A stretch of DNA of 64,000 nt from positions 3,708,273 to 3,772,272 of the forward strand of contig NW_006921533.1 of the NCBI RefSeq assembly GCF_000340215.1. The letters run 5' to 3'. Numbering within the stretch: the stretch's first letter is position 1; each line of letters starts with the position of its first letter. Below are positions 23,128 through 33,988 of the stretch, piece by piece. Both the position numbers and the translations under genes were made by a program. Under the pieces are notes generated by a model. The model had not been told where the DNA came from, ran no database searches, and saw only the letters and a program-made list of their open reading frames with translations. This stretch comes from Pseudocercospora fijiensis CIRAD86. Taxonomy: Eukaryota > Ascomycota > Dothideomycetes > Mycosphaerellales > Mycosphaerellaceae.

Positions 23128-23225
23128 CTGGTGCTGGTGCTGGTCGCATCGCTCACAGTGATTCACGTTTCAACCAGCATATAACAACCACACGTGCACG
23201 CCCGCTTTCATTCAGTATTGTGCTG

Positions 23226-26200
23226 ATGCCGGTCGTTCAGCCGGAGAAGCTGGTCAAACTCCAGCAGCAATGCGATGCCATTCGCAACGTACGTCCACCG
23301 CCATCACAACAATCCATGCTTTCCACCAAAAAAAAATGCCAGCTAACCCGCCACAACAGATCTGTATCCTTGCGCACGTGGTATCGTGCTTCGCTGGCTT
23401 TTTGGTGGAAAGCATTCTTGCTGACAGACATGCCCAGGACCACGGCAAAACGTCTTTGACCGATGCACTCATCGCCACAAATGGCATTATCTCCCCCAAG
23501 CTGGCCGGCAAGATCCGCTACCTGGATTCAAGACCAGATGAACAGTTGCGCGGTATCACCATGGAGTCGTCTGCCATCTCGCTATATTTCTCCCTGCTGC
23601 GCCGAAGTGCCCCACAAGCACAACCCGAGCAACGCGAATATCTTATCAACTTGATTGACTCGCCTGGCCACATTGACTTCAGCTCGGAAGTCTCCACTGC
23701 CTCGAGACTCTGTGATGGTGCCGTGGTCTTGGTCGATGCCGTCGAGGGCGTATGCTCACAGACGGTCACTGTTCTGCGGCAAGTATGGAACGAAAAGCTC
23801 AAGCCCCTTCTTGTCATCAACAAAATGGATCGTCTCGTCACCGAGCTCAAGTTGAGCCCAGCTGAGGCATATACTCATTTGTCCAAGCTGCTCGAGCAGG
23901 TGAATGCTGTCATGGGCAGCTTCGCCCTTGGCGAGCGTATGGAAGATGACTTACGATGGCGTGAACGCATCGATGAAAAGGTAAGCGCTGCCTCAGCTGC
24001 CAAGCATGAAGAATCCGATTCCAAGGGCCGCAAAGAAAGCATCACCCAAGACGAGGAAGGCGTCGTGACCACGGAATACGAGGAGAAAGACGATGAAGAC
24101 ATTTACTTTGAGCCAGAACGAAACAATGTCATCTTCAGTTCCGCCATCGATGGCTGGGCATTCACGCCGCGACAGTTCGCCGCTCTGTATGAGAAGAAGC
24201 TTGGGATCAAGCGCAATGTCCTCGAGAAAGTTCTTTGGGGTGATTTCTACTTAGATCCAAAAACCAAGAGAGTACTTGGCTCAAAGCATCTGAAGGGTCG
24301 CAACTTAAAGCCGATGTTTGTTCAGCTGGTCCTGGAACAAATCTGGGCTGTATACGACGCTACGATGGGAGGTCCGAACAACAAAGGTGATCCTGCATTG
24401 ATGGAGAAGATTACGAAGGGCCTAAATATCAATATTCCAGCACATATTATGCGATCACGCGACCCGAAAGCGCTGCTGGCTGCTGTATTCTCTGCTTGGC
24501 TACCGCTATCGACAGCACTGTTGGTGTCCGTCACCGAGCAGCTCCCTTCACCAAAGACTGCACAGGAGAGTCGAATGCCAGATTTGATCGGAAACTCGCC
24601 GGGCGCCGACTACGTCGATGCGAAGGTCCGGGATTCCATGATACATGCTGCATCGACTTTAGACGAGCCTACCGTAGCGTTTGTAAGCAAGATGGTGTCA
24701 ATTCCAGAAAGCGAACTGCCTACCAACCAAAGACGTGGTGGGGCATTGACGGCAGAGGAAGCTCGTGAACTGGGCCGCAAGAAGCGAGCTGAGCTCGCTC
24801 GTGCCCAAGCATTATCGAATGGAGAAGCCAGTGTTGATTCTGTCTCGGACGCAATGAGCAATGCTGCCATTGGCGACGACCAAGAGCTCGACACCACTGA
24901 TGGAGAGCAACAGCAGAATGCCGACCCAGAACATTTAATTGGATTTGCGCGGCTGTTCTCTGGCACACTCACGGTCGGTGATGAGGTCTACGTGCTGCCA
25001 CCAAAATTTACTCCTGCTCGGCCGAATGCAAAACCGGAGCCGCGCAAAGTGACGATTACAGCGCTCTATCTCCTCATGGGCCGCAGTCTCGAGTCGCTCA
25101 ACTCTGTACCAGCTGGTAACATTGTGGGCATCGCAGGCCTAGAAGGCGCAATTCTCAAATCAGGCACGCTCAGCTCACAATTGAATGGCGCTCCAAATTT
25201 GTCCTCTACCAGTGCGATCTCCACCAACGCGCCCATCGTTCGAGTTGCCCTCGAGCCAGCCTACCCTGGCGATCTCGATAAGATGGTGCGCGGTCTTCGG
25301 CTACTGGAACAGGCCGACCCAGCCGTGTCATATGAGCAGCTCGAGAGTGGTGAGCATGTAATCCTTACTGCTGGAGAGCTGCATCTGGAGCGCTGTCTGA
25401 AGGATCTAAGAGATCGCTTTGCCAGATGCGAGATTCAGGCTGGCGAAGCTATCGTTCCTTACCGCGAAAGCATTGTAAGAGCAGAAGAAATGAATCCACC
25501 GCGAGATCCTGCACTCGGTCGTGGAATTGTTGAAGCTACCACTTCCAGCAGGCAGGTCAGTATTCGACTGAGGGTGAGACCGCTTCCTGCTAAAGTGACG
25601 GAATTTCTGGTCAAGCATACTGGTGCTGTAAAGAGACTCTATTCGGAGAGACAGGCCCAGGAAGAGGAGCGCACCACGGGTGCAGCAGAAGATGACCAAT
25701 CCGCCGACTCTGCTGAAGAAGAACATCATCATTCCGAGACAGAAGATATGTCCGTCGAAGGCGGTCAACATCTGACCTTGCAAGAGTTCAAGCAGCGCTT
25801 AAGCGATGCATTCGCAGAAGAAAAGGCTGATCGTGAGGTCTGGAAAGGTGTTGTCGAGAAGATTGCTTGTTTCGGCCCTAGAAGGATTGGACCGAATATG
25901 CTCATTGATGAGACAGAGAGTGGTCTTTGCAACAAATTGTGAGTCGTCTCTGCCACACTCTAGCGATGCCGTTGACTGATCCTTGCCAGCTTGCAAGAAG
26001 TACAGCAGGGCGATGCTGGCAAAGAAACGACGTCTTCAACCGCAACGCTGGCTGACAAGGCCGCATACGCGTTCCAGCTCAGCACGCACCAAGGTCCTCT
26101 TTGTAACGAGCCGATGCAAGGCGTGGCCGTGTTTCTCGAAAAATTATCGACCGAGCTGAGCGAGGACGAGACCAGTGCGAACATTGGTCGCCTTACTGGC

Positions 26201-26680
26201 GAAGTGATCCGCACCGTACGTGAGTCCATTCGTCAGGGCTTCTTGGACTGGAGTCCCAGGATCATGTTGGCCATGTACAGCTGCGAGATCCAGGCTTCAG
26301 CAGAAGTGCTTGGTCGAGTGTACTCTGTGATCACAAGAAGAGGTGGGCGCATCGTGAGCGAGTCACTGCTTGAGCCATCTACCAACTTCACAGTCCTCAG
26401 TCTCCTGCCAGTCGCCAACTCCTTCGGCTTTTCTGACGAAATTCGCCAGAGAACATCTGGTTTCGCAGCACCTCAATTGGTATTTGAGGGCTATGAGATG
26501 CTGGACGAAGATCCCTTTTGGGTACCATTTACAGAGGAGGAGCTGGAAGACCTGGGCGAGAAAGCTGATCGCGAGAACGTTGCCAAGAGATACGTTGACA
26601 GGGTCCGGGATCGCAAAGGTCTCGCTGTGAAGAGAAAAGTAGTGGAAGCCGCCGAGAAGCAGCGCACGCTTAAGAAGTGA
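23226..26680 (+). CDS. EFL1: Elongation factor-like GTPase 1, 60S subunit maturation
   Basis: Four exons (23226-23288, 23360-23380, 23438-25938, 25990-26680) give 1,091 residues, close to yeast Ria1/Efl1 (about 1,110). Efl1 is an EF-2-like cytosolic GTPase that with Sdo1/SBDS evicts Tif6/eIF6 from pre-60S particles. G motifs are complete: AHVDHGKT (P-loop, 26-33), RGIT (67-70), DSPGH (102-106), NKMDR (156-160). A charged insertion after the G domain and a long acidic insert in domain II are normal for Efl1 rather than EF-2. The C-terminal part (SADKAAYAF-like region, then RSIRQGFLDW-type EF-G IV/V) follows the last intron. Exon 2 is only 21 nt and ends in the middle of the P-loop; the start MPVVQPEKL matches the family. 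Only about 100 bp separate the ATG from the retrotransposon. Confidence 0.93.
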
Positions 26681-26911
26681 AGAGCACAGTCGATATAATA
26701 AGTCAAGCTGAGATGTGGAGTGGAAGGCATCACCATGGCTACTCACTACACCACTCACTGCTCTTCGCCTCAGTATTCTATCCGACAAATGCCGAGGCTC
26801 AAAATGATATCTTGGCGTCTGACTGCACGCTTCTTCTCGATGTGAAATCTACTTTCCTGAACTCTTTGCTCATTTGCATCTCTCACGTATCCGCACAAGC
26901 GTTCATTAAAG

Positions 26912-27548
26912 ATGGGCTGGGTTGATAAGGTCCCTCGGACCGAAGGAGGGGGCTTGTATATCGGCGGACTGCATGCCCTGTACCAGAGGCAAGACCTCTT
27001 CCGCCAATACAAGATATCGCACATCGTCTCAATGCTAGACTTCGACATTTACGAGGCAGGTCATTTCAAAGACTACAAGCATATGCACGTGAGAATCGAT
27101 GACGATCCGAACGAGAACATGCTAGAGCATCTCGAAGCCACGAATGATTTCATCGAAAACGCGCTAAGCAACGGTGGTGCAGTCTTCGTGCACTGCGCAA
27201 TGGGCAAGTCCAGGAGTGCTACAATAGTGGTGGCATATCTCATGCGCAAGTATGGTAAGACGCCGGATGAGGCACTGTCTCAACTTTGCGAGGGAAGACC
27301 GGTTTGCGAGCCCAATCCGTGAGTATACCCTCACTTAGCAATGACATTGCGACTGACTTCAACCTGCTGACTCGAAATTCACCATTAAAAGCGGCTTTAT
27401 GGAGCAACTAGACGTCTATCACCAGATGCTGAAAGCAAGAAGCTCGCCAGAATACCACAAAATCTACGATGACTGGCTCAAGAACCGCGATGGCACGCGC
27501 GATTGGTACACCGAGCACAGACGTCGACAGCACATGCCAAAACTGTGA
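26912..27548 (+). CDS. Small dual-specificity protein phosphatase
   Basis: Two exons (26912-27318, 27392-27548) give 187 residues. The active-site loop is HCAMGKSRS (His94, Cys95, Arg101), matching HCxxGxxR(S/T), followed by the usual ATIVVAYLM helix. An acidic cluster IDDDPNENM (62-70) supplies the candidate general acid, and LYIGGLHAL near the N-terminus is the typical opening strand. This fits a DUSP12/Yvh1-like catalytic domain, but the Cys-rich zinc-binding tail of Yvh1 is absent: the C-terminus is a basic helix (WYTEHRRRQHMPKL). It probably removes phosphate from Ser/Thr/Tyr in an unknown substrate. The 73-bp intron gives EPNP|GFMEQLDVYHQML, a good family match. Confidence 0.88.
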
Positions 27549-28179
27549 CACCGGGTGACGCTAATGCACGCTAGCGGCATTCAGTTTCATCTTCAAGGCA
27601 TCTATCAGATAAATGAAGATCGAAGTGAAGCTTGTAATGGGATTGTCGATGCCAGACTTTGGGAAAGCATTGACACAGAAAGACATGTGGCCGAGTTTGT
27701 CCCAAGCCTCTAGCGCGCAAGCCAGCATCATTTGAGTGGGTCCCGTCGAATTGCACCAATTCCTACCAAACCGGAACTCGCCAACGGGAGCTTGATGGGG
27801 CCTCCCGAGGATGGTTCCACGAAGACCGGGAGCTCAACGACAATACACCTCTTGCTCATCTTGCTACCCAGCCTTATTCCCACTTCGCTCCATGAGCAGC
27901 ACATAATAGCAGTTACGACTTTGACCGCTCTCAATATGGAGCATGTGAGGTTCGACCTTGCTGGCCGGCAATCGCGCTCGTTATATACTTCGACTTCGCC
28001 AGTCTTTCTACTTCTTCCACTCGGCATATCAACAACCACATAAGAACGACATTCAACAGTCATACCACTTCCAGCATATCAGCAACTTCGGCGCGCCTAC
28101 TTTGCAGAGCAGCATTTTGGTGAAACCTTAGACAGCGCAGTCATCCCACCGCATTTCTCGACCATTACAGTCAGTCCAA
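27549..28179. other. Intergenic, phosphatase to F-box-like gene
   Basis: About 630 bases with only short shadow frames on both strands; nothing else is recognised. Confidence 0.45.
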
Positions 28180-28261
28180 ATGGTTAGTAGCCACCTCAAG
28201 ACGCAAAGCGATTAGACGCAAAACTAATATCGAGCAGGATCGTCTTACGTCTCAAGCCCTC

Positions 28262-29674
28262 ATGTCCACCGGACGCCGTGTTACTCGCCTTCAACTCTCT
28301 CATATCAAGGACACCTTTCCATTCATGGATCTGCCCGCAGAGCTGCGCAACGACATCTACATCCACTCTATCGACTTCACGACGTTGGAGCGTTATTTCG
28401 ATGCTGCCTACCAGACCCTCATCACCAATAAGAAGATCAAAAACCGCCAGCATCATGCTCCACAACGCAAGACTCCTACAATCTTCTTGATCAATCGGCA
28501 GATCTTTCGCGAGTCTTCATATCTGCTGCAGAAGAGCTTCTGTGTCCGCTTCTCGCATGGTCTACTCAAGACTGGCTCCATCGAGAATGTCATCTCGGTC
28601 AACCTCTTGCGTCAAGTATCCTCCATCGAGATCACTGACAGCGGCCACCCAATCATCAAGGGCAGCATCCTCCCTCAGAGCTGGCATGGATATATGACCC
28701 TCCTCTCCGAGCTGGGCAAAATCCTCGCTGAAGGCCATAAGCTCAAGGAGCTCGTCATTGACTTCAAGGACGATCGACTTAAGGAGCACATGACACACTG
28801 CTACGAGGCGGATTATCAGTGCGGCTTTAGGGATCAGATGCAAAAAGCTCTTGAGTCACTCCGAAACGTCCGTGGCATCGGCAAGGTGACTCTCAATGGC
28901 CTCAACGCTCAAGAGGCTAAAGAGCTCAAGTCTCTCATGGAGAAGAAGCCAGTCAACTTCATGTCTCTGCCTCTCGAGCTTCGAGACATGATCTACGAGC
29001 ATACCATGGACATCTCCGAAATCTCGAAGCCCCTCACGCGTGGTCTCATCGACTATCCGCACAAGACCAAGGACTTCCCTTTCCCGCCACTAACCACTCC
29101 AAACGTGCTCCTGCTCAACAAGCAGATCAGCGAGGAGGCTATCAAGGTTCTTCGCAAAAAGCCAGTGCACATCACCTTTACCTCCAAGCACAACATCTCC
29201 GACCAGGCCAAGCTTCCGTCTATCTTGGCCTTCGTCTCTCGCGGTTCTCTCAAGCAGGTCAAGACTATCACCATCACTATGGAGAGCTGGGAATGGGTCT
29301 ACAATCTCGAGAATCGTCTCATCAACATTCTCGCCGCGAGCAAGCACCTTCAGAACTTCCACTTCAACTTTCACGACTCCTTGAAATCAAGTTTCACCAA
29401 GCTCTCGACCCAGCGCTATCCTGACAAGCAGATTCACGATAGCCTCAAGAAGCTCACTAAGATCCGTGGTCTCACGCAGGTCACGTTCTCTGGTGACTTG
29501 CCAATCGTGTACACCGATGCACTGGCTCAGATCATGACTTCCAAGCCGAGCATCCCGGACGCCAAGCTACCTAAGCTCAAGGCTGTGACTGGCGAGGACA
29601 AGGTCGTCGACATTACCGAGGAGAAGGAGGAGGAGGAGACATCTACTACTGAGACTCAGCAAGAGCAACCATGA
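28262..29674 (+). CDS. F-box-like protein with internal duplication
   Basis: A 470-residue single open frame. Two copies of the fungal F-box-like opening occur: FMDLPAELRNDIYIHSIDF near residue 21 and FMSLPLELRDMIYEHTMDI about 220 residues later. Each is followed by an ILxLNRQI/VLLLNKQI motif (IFLINRQIFRESS, NVLLLNKQISEEA) and a similar predicted alpha/beta arrangement. The protein is therefore a tandem duplication of a module common in expanded dothideomycete families. The C-terminus is acidic (EEKEEEETSTTE). F-box modules usually recruit targets to SCF ubiquitin ligases, but this divergent type has no tested function that I know. An upstream start is possible: ATG at 28180-28182, GTTAGT intron 28183-28237 with a CTAAT branch site, then eight codons in frame to 28262. 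Confidence 0.72.
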   Translation: MSTGRRVTRLQLSHIKDTFPFMDLPAELRNDIYIHSIDFTTLERYFDAAYQTLITNKKIKNRQHHAPQRKTPTIFLINRQIFRESSYLLQKSFCVRFSHGLLKTGSIENVISVNLLRQVSSIEITDSGHPIIKGSILPQSWHGYMTLLSELGKILAEGHKLKELVIDFKDDRLKEHMTHCYEADYQCGFRDQMQKALESLRNVRGIGKVTLNGLNAQEAKELKSLMEKKPVNFMSLPLELRDMIYEHTMDISEISKPLTRGLIDYPHKTKDFPFPPLTTPNVLLLNKQISEEAIKVLRKKPVHITFTSKHNISDQAKLPSILAFVSRGSLKQVKTITITMESWEWVYNLENRLINILAASKHLQNFHFNFHDSLKSSFTKLSTQRYPDKQIHDSLKKLTKIRGLTQVTFSGDLPIVYTDALAQIMTSKPSIPDAKLPKLKAVTGEDKVVDITEEKEEEETSTTETQQEQP

Positions 29675-30141
29675 GAGGGCGCTGCGCCGCCGCACACGAC
29701 ATCCAACACGATACAATACGACCAAGCCTTCTCACCACTCGAAATCTATCATACTTATCATCATCATCTCATCTTAAGCCATCGGCTCCTGGACATCTGT
29801 GCGATTACCTGCAAGGCAGCATGCACAGAGCTTTCGAACTCACACTCGAGCGGAAGGGAATAAGCTGGTGGCGTCAAGACGCGAAAGGGCAATTTGAGCA
29901 GGACTCGTTCACACGATTGCACATACCTTCATCTCTTTCAGACTACTTTCTTATTTCCATTTTCGACTTAGCTAGACATCATCATCAAAGAAACGAAAAG
30001 CATTGCGAGGAGGGCGGAGGATGTGGCTGCAGGGTTTATTGGGGCACGACACGAAGGATACGATGAAACGATGAAACGAGGAATCATTGCAAGAGTTCTG
30101 GGGTAGTATGTTTTATGTGTCACTTAAAGTATCTTCCAAGA
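29675..30141. other. Convergent intergenic region
   Basis: About 470 bases between the F-box-like gene and the minus-strand Asn/Asp-rich gene. Presumably two 3' UTRs; no coding frame is supported. Confidence 0.45.
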
Positions 30142-31349
30142 TCAATTGAACATACTGTCAAAGTCGAGATCAGCGTTGTTGTTATTGCCATCGTCGAGGC
30201 CGGTGCCATCGAAATTGGCCAGATCCATAAGATCGTCGAAAGTGGTGTCGCGCTGCTCGCCGGCTCCTTGACTATTCATGCCGTTGTTCTGACTGTCATT
30301 GCCGGTGCCGAAGAGAGCATTCAGGTCCAGCTCAGCATTACTCGTCGACTGCGTATTGGCATAGTCTTCCAGACCCGGCAGCAGAGATGAAATATTGTCG
30401 TTATCGTTGTTGTCGGTGCTGAAGTTATTGCCGAAGTCGCCAAAGTCTATCTCGCCCCCATCGTTGTTCGTATCGAAGTTGAAATCATTGGTCAAAGATG
30501 CATTACCATCGTTGCCGCCATCATTGAAGAGCGAGTCGAGATCACCCGGCGCGCTGCCCACAGCGGTATCTGGCGGCTTTTCGCCAGGCTTAGTGTCAAT
30601 CTGAAGCGCGTTGGTGGATTGCTTGGCATCAGCCAGACCCGGTGCTGCAGCGACAGGCATGGTATGTGCAGCTTGCGAAGGAGCAGGTTTCATTTCGGTC
30701 GCATCAGGCTGCGGATCCGAGGCAAGATTGCCCATGTCGACGTCGTTCGTTGAAGCTTGAATAATGTTGGTCGTCTTCTCGTCGTTTGGTTCCTGCATGG
30801 TGACATCCTGGTCCTGGGGCTGATCGAGAACGCCAGGGTTCCCAGAGGACGCTTCATTCGCTGCAATTTCTCTTTCGGCCTGCCGTGTCGAGGGATCAGA
30901 TTTCAAATGTGTGGTCGTGGGTTGTGCGTGCTGGGGTTGGACGGCTGCACGGGCTTGCTGGCCTGTCTTCTCTCTGCAGATGGCCAGATCGCGGCGCAGC
31001 ACGAGTTGCGCGAGTTGCTGGTATCGTGTCAGTCAGGCGGCATTCACGGGCTGAAGCTGAGGGCTGTAATCATACCAGCTCGCTCTGAAGCTGATGCAGC
31101 GCATCGTGAAAGCGGTTCGTGGCCGGCGGCAGTGTCTGCTTGAGCTTGTTCACCTGTGCGGTTGGTGGAGACTTCGGATTGGTATTGACCGCAGCGAACA
31201 CTCGGCCCGTTTGCTCGAGCTGGTCTCGTGGTCAGCCATTTGCCATCACCACCGATGCAGATGGTGTATCATTGCGCGGCACATACCACGAGGTTCACTT
31301 GTGCCTGCAGCTGGTCCAGCAGCGCATCATGTCCTTGGCTGGCGGGCAT
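30142..31349 (-). CDS. Asn/Asp-rich nuclear-type protein, possible Mediator tail subunit
   Basis: Three exons on the minus strand (31349-31287, 31219-31076, 31017-30142; introns 67 and 58 bp with GTATGT/GTATGA donors) give 360 residues. The first ~85 residues form a predicted helical bundle (DALLDQLQAQVNLVLEQTG, FHDALHQLQSELQLAQLVLR, RDLAICREK). The rest is disordered, first Gln/Pro/Thr-rich, then strongly Asn/Asp-rich with repeated short hydrophobic-acidic motifs (LDSLFND, IDFGDFGNNF, LDLNALFG, FDDLMDLANFDG, LDFDSMFN) that look like transactivation or coactivator-binding motifs. A short helical head with an N/D-rich tail recalls fungal Mediator Med2, but I cannot confirm that from memory. 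It is divergent from the PUB1-like gene. Confidence 0.6.
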
Positions 31350-31794
31350 CGTTGGTCAACAAGCCACTGTCAATAGGGGTATGCAGTCATTGGTGATGGC
31401 GCAGACCTCGCACACGGTGAAGGAGCCTGGAGGATATCAGGAGGGAGGGAGTGGTGTCGTCTCAGGACCAGCGCTCTAATGGTAAGGTTAAAGGTAGAAA
31501 GCGTAGGGTTTGAGTTCCGCGACGCAAGAAGCATCATGCATGCAGGGCGCGGCTGTCCCCGCCAGAACTAGCGCAGAACTAGCGCGCTTTGGGCCTTGGC
31601 AGGCATCGTCTGTGCAGTCGGCCGCGCTCCGCATTTCTCTGCTGTCTCCAACCTACACTGCTGCTACAGCAATAATACAGCTCAGCTCGTTGTCGTTGCT
31701 GCCGCGCTTTCTTTCCTCTTTTCTTTGTGTCGTCTGGTTTTCCTTGTCTGGATATTCGCCATTGTACACCTCCGCCCGCACCGCGACCACTGCT

Positions 31795-31824
31795 GCTGGA
31801 CGCTGGACGCTGGACGCTGGACGC
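31795..31824. repeat. Heptanucleotide repeat (GCTGGAC)4
   Basis: Four exact tandem copies of a 7-bp unit in the divergent promoter. Confidence 0.85.
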
Positions 31825-31886
31825 GCGCTTTCAGCCGCCGTCGCTCGATCGACTCGACTCCACATAATACATCACCTTAGGCCAGC

Positions 31887-31918
31887 GGTGTGTGCGTGCG
31901 TGTGCGTGTGCGTGTGCG
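31887..31918. repeat. (GT)n / GTGTGCGT tract
   Basis: Alternating purine-pyrimidine run that could adopt Z-form DNA. Length is about 32 bases. Confidence 0.8.
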
Positions 31919-32221
31919 CAGACATCTTCGCATTCACGGCCACGTTCGCGCTGCTAGCATCAACGCCCGCGCCCGCGCCCGCGCCTTCATTCCATACGCA
32001 TACCGCGCCGGCGAGGTCTAAGCATCTTTGAGCTGTCTTCTTTGTGCGTTCTTCCGCATTCCCTCCTGCGCTTCTGCTGCTGCAGGACTTCACACACACT
32101 TCGGCGCCTAACAGCCCCAGCTCTCTCACCCTTATCGCATCGCCTTCAAGCTTCGCATCTCCTCTAGCGGCTCTTTGCTCTATCTTCCATCCATCCCTGT
32201 TCTTTACAAATCTCCTCCGCG

Positions 32222-33988
32222 ATGGCCGACACCACGCCTTCCGATGCCTCTTCGCTGCCAGCGCCGCCCACCGCCGGTCCTGCGCCTGGTCAGCCTGGCT
32301 TCTCCAATGGCTCGGGCAGTCATATGCCTCCACCACCCGTCCCTTCTCTCGCCGTCAACATCCCGCAGAACACCAATCCGCTGCCACAGTCCATGAGCGG
32401 CCTCATGTCTCCCACCAGCGCTGGAGGCCAAGTCAGAAGAGCTGCGCCAGAGCCAAACAAGAGGGCGCTTTACGTGGGAGGTCTGGACCCACGTGTGACG
32501 GAGGATGTGCTGAAGCAGATCTTCGAGACGACTGGCCACGTGCAGAGCGTCAAAATCATCCCGGACAAGAACGTGAGTACACAATCACATGCAAAGACCC
32601 TGACTTGCATATGCACACACGCGCACTGGCACGTGCGCTGTCTCGCTGCCTGGCTCAGCCGACAGCAAGCTTCGTCATTGATGCGACTGCATGAGCTGTT
32701 TGCATTGCCTCGTCATCCAAACGTCGCCCTGCATACCTCAACACCACATTTTTATTCCTCCATGACACAAGCTAACATTGACAAGTTCCAATCCAAAGGC
32801 TACAACTACGGCTTTGTCGAGTACGACGACCCAGGCGCAGCAGAGCGAGCCATGCAGACCTTGAACGGACGGCGCGTGCACCAACAAGAAATTCGCGTCA
32901 ATTGGGCCTACCAGTCAAACACCGCCACCAAGGAAGACACTTCAAACCACTTCCACATTTTCGTTGGCGACCTGTCCAATGAGGTCAACGACGAGGTTCT
33001 ACTTCAAGCATTCTCGGCTTTCGGCAATGTCTCTGAGGCACGTGTCATGTGGGACATGAAGACCGGACGCTCTCGTGGCTACGGATTCGTCGCGTTTAGG
33101 GACCGCGGCGAAGCTGAGAAGGCACTGAGTTCAATGGATGGCGAGTGGCTCGGCTCACGAGCCATTCGTTGCAACTGGGCGAATCAGAAAGGCCAACCTT
33201 CATTCTCCCAGCAGCAGGCTATGGCGCAGATGGGCATGACTCCAACCACCCCGTACGGTCACCACTCTTTTCCCACACAAGGTCCGCAGTCTTACGAGAC
33301 AATTGTCTCTCAGACCCCGCAATGGCAAACGACTTGCTACGTCGGCAATCTGACCCCGTACACGACACAGAACGATCTGGTGCCTCTTTTCCAGAATTTT
33401 GGCTATGTCACTGAGACTCGATTCCAGTCCGACCGCGGCTTCGCCTTCATCAAGATGGATTCTCATGAGAACGCCGCCAACGCCATCTGCCACCTTAGCG
33501 GATATCAAGTTAATGGCAGGCCGCTCAAGTGCAGCGTAAGTGCAATGACAGCCAGAGCAAAGTGTTGACCAGTACTGACATGCTTTCTAGTGGGGCAAGG
33601 ATCGCCCGCCGACTGGTCAATTCGATGGCTTCTCTCCTGCTGTGGGCCAGACACCAACCACTGCCTTTCCACCTACTCCTCAAGGCTTCTTCCCTCAGTA
33701 CGGTCAGCCCACTGCCATGTCTCCCCAAAGTAAGTCAAATCACCTCAATCATAAAGACCAATCGCTGACATACCTGCAGCTGCTACACCTGGTGGACAGT
33801 TCCAGCACCCAAGTCCCGGTAGTTTTCCTGGTAACATGACTCCATCTGCGATGCATCCTCAGCCAGGCAGCTGGCCAGCTCAGGTTCCACAGAGCGCCGG
33901 CGGCTTCACTCAGACTCCAGGTGGATTCGGCATACCTCAGGCTCAAGGCGCTCCTTTCGGTCGTGGTTATGGTGGATATCAGGGCTAG
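32222..33988 (+). CDS. PUB1: Three-RRM poly(A)/U-rich RNA-binding protein (PUB1/TIA-1-like)
   Basis: Four exons (32222-32572, 32786-33535, 33591-33729, 33780-33988) give 482 residues. RRM1 has RNP2 LYVGGL (83-88) and RNP1 KGYNYGFV (121-128); RRM2 has IFVGDL (175-180) and RGYGFVAF (214-221); RRM3 has CYVGNL (301-306) and RGFAFIKM (334-341). The N-terminus is Pro-rich and the C-terminus Gly/Gln/Pro-rich, prion-like. Pub1/TIA-1 proteins bind U-rich 3' UTRs and stabilise mRNAs, and collect in stress granules; TIA-1 also regulates splicing. Intron 1 (213 bp) lies inside RRM1 between its two RNP motifs, is a multiple of three and has no in-frame stop. Introns 2 and 3 are 55 and 50 bp. The start follows a CT-rich leader (CCGCGATGGCC). 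Confidence 0.92.

Larger units (their letters stand above)
31350..32221. promoter_or_regulatory. Divergent promoter region rich in simple repeats
   Basis: 872 bases between divergent starts. It holds three clustered repeats: a 7-bp unit GCTGGAC four times (31795-31824), a GT/GCGT tract (31887-31918) and CGCCCG units (about 31966-31984). A run of CT-rich sequence precedes the PUB1-like ATG. A stop-free frame of 173 codons at 31510-32031 is a by-product of this composition and has no domain. Confidence 0.6.

Noticed and set aside
27930..27970. GGTTCGACC as a possible tRNA B-box
   Set aside because: The T-stem would need several G-U pairs and no anticodon or acceptor stem can be drawn.
31470..31545. 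A tRNA-like stretch with a GGTTTGAGTTCC segment
   Set aside because: No matching A-box at the right distance and the T-arm and acceptor stems do not pair well.
31510..32031. A 173-codon frame in the divergent promoter
   Set aside because: The sequence is built from simple repeats (poly CV, AP stretches), with no domain and no conserved start.
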